From: Ramlibacter aurantiacus
GTDB taxonomy: Bacteria; Pseudomonadota; Gammaproteobacteria; Burkholderiales; Burkholderiaceae_C
Assembly (NCBI RefSeq): GCF_016722895.1
Contig: NZ_JAEQNA010000007.1
Span: 1 to 64,000 of the forward strand
Reading direction: 5' to 3'
Length of the DNA stretch: 64,000 nt
Each line of letters opens with the position of its first letter. Positions within the stretch are counted from its first letter, which is position 1. Shown one piece after another: positions 60,330 through 64,000 of the stretch. The notes under the pieces were generated by a model. That model saw only the letters and a program-made list of their open reading frames with translations, had not been told where the DNA came from and did no database searches. The translations under genes and the position numbers were made by a program.

Positions 60330-61517
60330 TCACAAGCGAGCGTGGTCCTCTGCTTGCTGGGGGGCATTCGAACCCGAGAGCTGTTCTAGCTGGGCATCGA
60401 TCTGCGCCAGTCTTGCCTCGTTGCTCCCGATCATGCTCGTCAACGCAGACCGGAGCGTTTCGTCAGCGAGACGATTCACCGGCAAACCACTGGGACTCAA
60501 CATCAAAGACAACGCCGAAAGATTGGCTTTCTCGAATCCATTTTCTCCATGGGGCCGCAGAAGATTCTGAAGACGACTCTGCGGAATGGGACTGGTTGCA
60601 CTGATGGCCCTGTATTCGTCCGTGAGCTTGGCAATGCTGGTTTGCTCGCTCAGCAGCGCTGCCCTCTGCTGGCCCCTCTCCACGTACGCACCCATCATGT
60701 ACGCCATCTTCTCCAGCCCCGGTGACTTCTGAGCCGCACTCAGGGCCATGGCGCCGGCATCGTCCTTGCCCAACTCGACAGCTGCAATGCAGATCATCCG
60801 AGCCTTGACCGAATCAGGCAAATCGGCGCTTTTAAAGAACTTGTCGACGACAAGTTCTACGCCCGCCTGCTTCGCTTTCTCGCGAGCCCCAGGGTAATCC
60901 AGCCGCCGCAAGGCTCCTTCTTCGGCGCTCTCTTGGTTTTTCTTGCTCTTGATGTCGCTGGCGGCAACTTCGTGGGCGACAAGTTGCTTGACCGGTTCCT
61001 TCAGCGCACCAATCAATTCCTTGTATTGCCTCAAGCCCGTGAACTTCTTGTCTGGAAAAGTGCCTTCATGAAGTACGGCCAAGGAGCTCACTTTACTGCC
61101 CGCCGTTAACGGGGCCGAACCCTGGTTCATGGCCGTACTCAGCGCTGTTGCGCGCTGACTGAATTTGTCTTCTCTGGCGAAGTTCTGCAGTTGAAGCCTT
61201 ACTTCCGCAACCGTGCCGGGGGATGCAAAGGCAATCTTCTCCGCCAATGCGGATGCGTCGAACTTGGGATGGTTCAACAAATGAGTCAGATTCACGCGAA
61301 CCCGCTTCTGCGGTCCGACGACCAGGGCGTCTGCCAGAAACCCCGCCTCCTCCACGCCGCGGTCGGTCGACTTCCGGGCCTGAGGTTGTTGCGGATCGAC
61401 CAGCTGCTCGCGGCCGGGAGGCGTTCTTTGCCTGGCAAGGGCCGGGGTTGTCTTGGCTGCTTCCTGAGAACCCTGTCTCGCCAGGGCGCCAAGGGAATTC
61501 CTGATCGAACTGAACAT
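60330..61517 (-). CDS. Orphan protein of unknown function, AT-richer than its surroundings
   Basis: I do not recognise this 395-residue protein. It has no signal peptide or membrane helix. A Ser/Gln/Pro-rich, probably disordered first 60 residues (MFSSIRNSLGALARQ, then PALARQRTPPGREQL) precedes an all-alpha-looking body. GAGGAG stands just before the ATG, so it is probably translated. Base composition is clearly less GC-rich than in the flanking genes, suggesting later acquisition. A secreted-effector nature is a guess based on the N-terminus and composition. Confidence 0.75.
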   Translation of the reverse strand: MFSSIRNSLGALARQGSQEAAKTTPALARQRTPPGREQLVDPQQPQARKSTDRGVEEAGFLADALVVGPQKRVRVNLTHLLNHPKFDASALAEKIAFASPGTVAEVRLQLQNFAREDKFSQRATALSTAMNQGSAPLTAGSKVSSLAVLHEGTFPDKKFTGLRQYKELIGALKEPVKQLVAHEVAASDIKSKKNQESAEEGALRRLDYPGAREKAKQAGVELVVDKFFKSADLPDSVKARMICIAAVELGKDDAGAMALSAAQKSPGLEKMAYMMGAYVERGQQRAALLSEQTSIAKLTDEYRAISATSPIPQSRLQNLLRPHGENGFEKANLSALSLMLSPSGLPVNRLADETLRSALTSMIGSNEARLAQIDAQLEQLSGSNAPQQAEDHARL

Positions 61518-61634
61518 GACTCACTCCTCACGACAACGTTGAGCTGAAAGCGACCATCGAGCCGCCAACCAACCGGGTCCTGGCGCTGCCCGAACCACTG
61601 ACACTCAGCTCAGCCGGTTGATGTGAGTTCAATG

Positions 61635-61663
61635 TAGCTATAAATAAATATCAGGTAAGTAAA
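61635..61663 (-). promoter_or_regulatory. Possible sigma-70-like promoter of the orphan gene
   Basis: In an unusually AT-rich stretch, the minus strand has TTTACT, a 17-base spacer, and TAGCTA, a weak match to -35 and -10 elements. It lies about 120 bases upstream of the orphan gene start. The rest of 61518-61711 shows no gene. Confidence 0.3.
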
Positions 61664-61711
61664 CAGTCAGTTTAATGTGGTAGGCGCGATCGCCATCGAC
61701 ACCCGGTCCCC

Positions 61712-62494
61712 TCAGATTCGACCTGCCAGGAACCCATCCCACACCAGCTTGCATCCCGCCAGGAACATGCCCAGGTTGATCAGCCGATAGAACAGCGTGG
61801 CGTCCATGCGATTGGCGATGCGCACGCCCACGTATACGCCCAGCGGGGACAGCGGCAGCAGCGCCAATGAGGTGGTGACATTGCGCAGGTCCAGCAGGCC
61901 CAGCCAGGCATACGGCCCCCACTTGGCCACGTTGATCGCGAAGAAGAAGACGGCCATGCTGGCGGTGTACGTCTGCGGCCGCAGCTTCAGCTTGAGCACA
62001 TAGGCGTTCAGCGGCGGCCCACCCGCGTGCGCAATAAAGCTGGTGAAGCCCGCCAGCGTGGTGAACAGCCCCCCCTGCCAGCGCGGGGGCGGGGGTGCGT
62101 CGGCTCTGGGCGGAAACACCAAGCGTTGCGCGAGGAAAGCCAGCGTGAAGGCGCCCACGATTCCGGCCACCAGCCGCGCATCGAGCGAGCGGAACAGCAG
62201 CGTTCCGATGGCGGTGCCCAGCAGCCCGAAGGGCAAGAGAAACCGGATCAGGCCCCAATCGAAGTGCCGGCGCCAGGCATGCAGACCGAGGATGTCCAGG
62301 ACGAGCAGCACCGGCACCAGGATGGCGGCCGCCTGCGGCACGGGCACGGCGAGGGCGATCATGGGAACCGCCAAGGCACCGAAGCCGGAGCCGAAGCCGC
62401 TTTTGCTCAGGCCCAGCAGGAAAACGGCCGGGATGGCGACGGCGTAGAAGAAGGGGTCGGTGACGAGAATGGTCAGCGCCTCTGGCTGCGTCAC
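61712..62494 (-). CDS. TauE/SafE-family permease
   Basis: This 260-residue inner-membrane protein has about eight helices in two halves (LLGLSKSGFGSGFGALAVPMI, then FTSFIAHAGGPPLNAYVL), the hallmark of TauE/SafE transporters that export sulfite, sulfoacetate or other organosulfur anions. The start is a GTG at 62494 directly after the stop of the thiolase gene, so the two are co-transcribed. The substrate cannot be predicted. Confidence 0.9.
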   Translation of the reverse strand: MTQPEALTILVTDPFFYAVAIPAVFLLGLSKSGFGSGFGALAVPMIALAVPVPQAAAILVPVLLVLDILGLHAWRRHFDWGLIRFLLPFGLLGTAIGTLLFRSLDARLVAGIVGAFTLAFLAQRLVFPPRADAPPPPRWQGGLFTTLAGFTSFIAHAGGPPLNAYVLKLKLRPQTYTASMAVFFFAINVAKWGPYAWLGLLDLRNVTTSLALLPLSPLGVYVGVRIANRMDATLFYRLINLGMFLAGCKLVWDGFLAGRI

Positions 62495-63697
62495 TCAGAC
62501 CCGCTCGAGCAGCACGGCGATGCCCTGCCCCACCCCGACGCACATGGTGCACAGCGCATACCGACCGCCGCCCCGGTGCAGCTGGTTCACCGCCGTCGTG
62601 ACCAGCCGCGCGCCCGAGGCGCCCAGGGGATGCCCCAAGGCGATGGCACCGCCGGCCACATTGACCCGCGGATCGTCGTCGGCCACGCCGAGTTGTCGCA
62701 GCACCGCCAGGCCTTGCGCCGCGAAGGCTTCGTTCAGCTCGATGACGTCGATCCGGTCGAGACCGATGCCGGTCAGCGCCAGCAACTTCTGCGTGGCCGG
62801 CGCCGGGCCGATGCCCATGATCCGCGGCGGCACGCCGGCGGTGGCCATGCCCACCACCCGCGCCCGGGGGGTCAGGCCATGGCGCGCGGCCGCGGCTTCG
62901 CTGGCGAGGATCAGGGCGCAGGCGCCGTCGTTCACGCCACTGGAGTTGCCGGCGGTCACCGTGCCCTCGGGCCGCACCACCCCCTTGAGACGGGCCAGCG
63001 CCTCCAGGCTGGTCTCGCGCGGGTGCTCGTCGCGGTCGACTACCAGCGGCTCGCCCTTCTTCTGCGCAATCGTGACGGGCACGATCTCGGCATCGAAGTA
63101 CCCCGAGTTCTGTCCCGCGATGGCCTTGTTCTGCGACGCCAGCGCCATGCGGTCCTGGTCCGCGCGGGAAATGTTGAATTCGACCGCCACGTTCTCCGCG
63201 GTCTCGGGCATGGAGTCCACCCCGTACTGCGCCCTCATCAGCGGGTTGACGAAGCGCCAGCCGATGGTCGTGTCGTGCACCGCGTGGCTGCGCGAAAACG
63301 CCGACTCGGCCTTGGGCATGACAAAGGGCGCGCGGCTCATGCTCTCGACACCCCCGGCGATCATGAACTGGGCGTCGCCGGACTTGATGGCGCGCGCGGC
63401 GGTGCCCACCGCATCCAGGCCGGAGCCGCAGAGCCGGTTGATGGTGGATCCCGGCACCTCGGCGGGAAGCCCGGCCAGCAAGGAAGCCATGCGCGCCACG
63501 TTGCGGTTGTCTTCGCCGGCCTGGTTGGCGCAACCGAAGATGACGTCGGCCACGGCCTGCCAGTCCAACCCCGGATGGCGCGCCATCAACGCCTTCAAAG
63601 GGATGGCCGCCAGGTCATCGGCGCGCACCCCGGAGAGGGCGCCGCCATAGCGGCCGAAGGGGGTGCGAACGGCATCGCAGATGAACGCGTGGGTCAT
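62495..63697 (-). CDS. Thiolase, probably 3-oxoadipyl-CoA thiolase
   Basis: This 400-residue thiolase has catalytic Cys in INRLCGSGLDAVGTAARAI, His in GGAIALGHPLGASGAR, and a second Cys in CTMCVGVGQGIAVLLERV. Length and the sequence FICDAVRTPFGRYGGALSGVRADDL match the PcaF/PaaJ subgroup that splits 3-oxoadipyl-CoA at the end of aromatic degradation. No other pca or paa gene is in the window, so it could also be a general acetyl-CoA acyltransferase. It is coupled to the TauE-type gene. Confidence 0.85.
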   Translation of the reverse strand: MTHAFICDAVRTPFGRYGGALSGVRADDLAAIPLKALMARHPGLDWQAVADVIFGCANQAGEDNRNVARMASLLAGLPAEVPGSTINRLCGSGLDAVGTAARAIKSGDAQFMIAGGVESMSRAPFVMPKAESAFSRSHAVHDTTIGWRFVNPLMRAQYGVDSMPETAENVAVEFNISRADQDRMALASQNKAIAGQNSGYFDAEIVPVTIAQKKGEPLVVDRDEHPRETSLEALARLKGVVRPEGTVTAGNSSGVNDGACALILASEAAAARHGLTPRARVVGMATAGVPPRIMGIGPAPATQKLLALTGIGLDRIDVIELNEAFAAQGLAVLRQLGVADDDPRVNVAGGAIALGHPLGASGARLVTTAVNQLHRGGGRYALCTMCVGVGQGIAVLLERV

Positions 63698-63820
63698 GGC
63701 GGAACTTCTAGCCGAGGCAGCGGCGCGTGGGACGAAACGGCGTAGCTTACCGCCCGGCCGCCGCTTCGATGCCCGCGGGGGGGGGCGGCTGGTCGGTGGC
63801 CGCGTGCTACCCTGCCGCGC

Positions 63821-64000
63821 ATGTTCAACCCTTCCCAGGAAGAGGTGCGCCGCTTCTTCTGCGGCGTGCATGCCAAGGCCCGCGCTGCTCAACCCATGGA
63901 CGCGCTAGAGACGCTGGCCAGCCAGTGGTTGCAGCAGCACCCCGAATACGACCCGCACCTGGCGGACGCCGAAGCCGCCGTGGCCCGCGTCTATGACGGC
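63821..64000 (+). CDS. DUF1841 protein, N-terminal part (cut by window edge)
   Basis: An open frame from ATG 63821 runs off the end of the window. It encodes MFNPSQEEVRRFFCGVH, then PMDALETLASQWLQQHPEY, the typical start of DUF1841 proteins, small cytoplasmic proteins of unknown function common in betaproteobacteria. It is divergent from the thiolase gene across 123 bp. Sixty codons are visible of a family that is usually about 140. Confidence 0.8.
   Translation, partial: MFNPSQEEVRRFFCGVHAKARAAQPMDALETLASQWLQQHPEYDPHLADAEAAVARVYDG

Overview
This window reads as chromosomal DNA of a high-GC betaproteobacterium, most likely order Burkholderiales and close to the Comamonadaceae (inference). 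The basis is the gene order hrcA/nadK-recN-rapZ/mutY, the TPR-lolB-ispE-tRNA-Gln-prs-rplY-pth run, and the aa3 oxidase cluster carrying the small DUF2970, DUF2909 and DUF2244 genes. Most of the window is dense single-copy housekeeping sequence. Accessory material is concentrated in the first 16.5 kb and at 60.3-61.7 kb.

Region by region. 1-1000: remnants of IS3- and IS21-family insertion sequences. 1.1-6.7 kb: an LtrA-like membrane protein and a three-subunit PaoABC-type molybdenum aldehyde oxidoreductase. 6.9-12.7 kb: a hybrid sensor kinase preceded by a 17-codon overlapping ORF, a second kinase whose receiver domain is cut off by a stop codon, and a MocR-type regulator. 13.1-15.4 kb: a UvrA-like ABC protein. 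15.8-16.5 kb: a frameshifted Ymh-family gene abutting a CAU-anticodon tRNA. 16.6-25 kb: arsC, hrcA, nadK-recN-rapZ, mutY, a dynamin-like GTPase and a small protein resembling class I type III secretion chaperones. 25.1-33.7 kb: mutM, a TPR protein, lolB, ispE, tRNA-Gln, prs, rplY, pth, a ferredoxin, coaD and rsmD. 33.9-38.0 kb: a pair of M16 peptidase subunits and ftsY.

38.0-43.6 kb holds the most interesting unit. A four-gene PhnCDE-type oxyanion ABC transporter with two permeases is divergent, across 130 bp, from an overlapping pair consisting of a SenB-type selenosugar synthase and selenophosphate synthetase (SelD/SenC). This is the core of the selenoneine pathway without the C-Se bond-forming enzyme SenA, next to a candidate importer.

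43.6-47.9 kb: cutA, rpoH preceded by a perfect CIRCE operator (the repressor HrcA is encoded at 17-18 kb), a 7TM receptor with a degenerate GGDEF domain, and a Bug-type binding protein. 48-57.5 kb: the cytochrome c oxidase cluster on the minus strand (coxB, coxA, small assembly protein, ctaG, DUF2970, coxC, surf1, ctaA, ctaB, sco), covering structural subunits, copper delivery and heme A synthesis. 57.6-64 kb: a BioC-like methyltransferase, comF, trmL, a universal stress protein, an AT-richer orphan ORF of unknown function, a TauE-type permease, a thiolase, and the start of a DUF1841 gene cut by the window edge.
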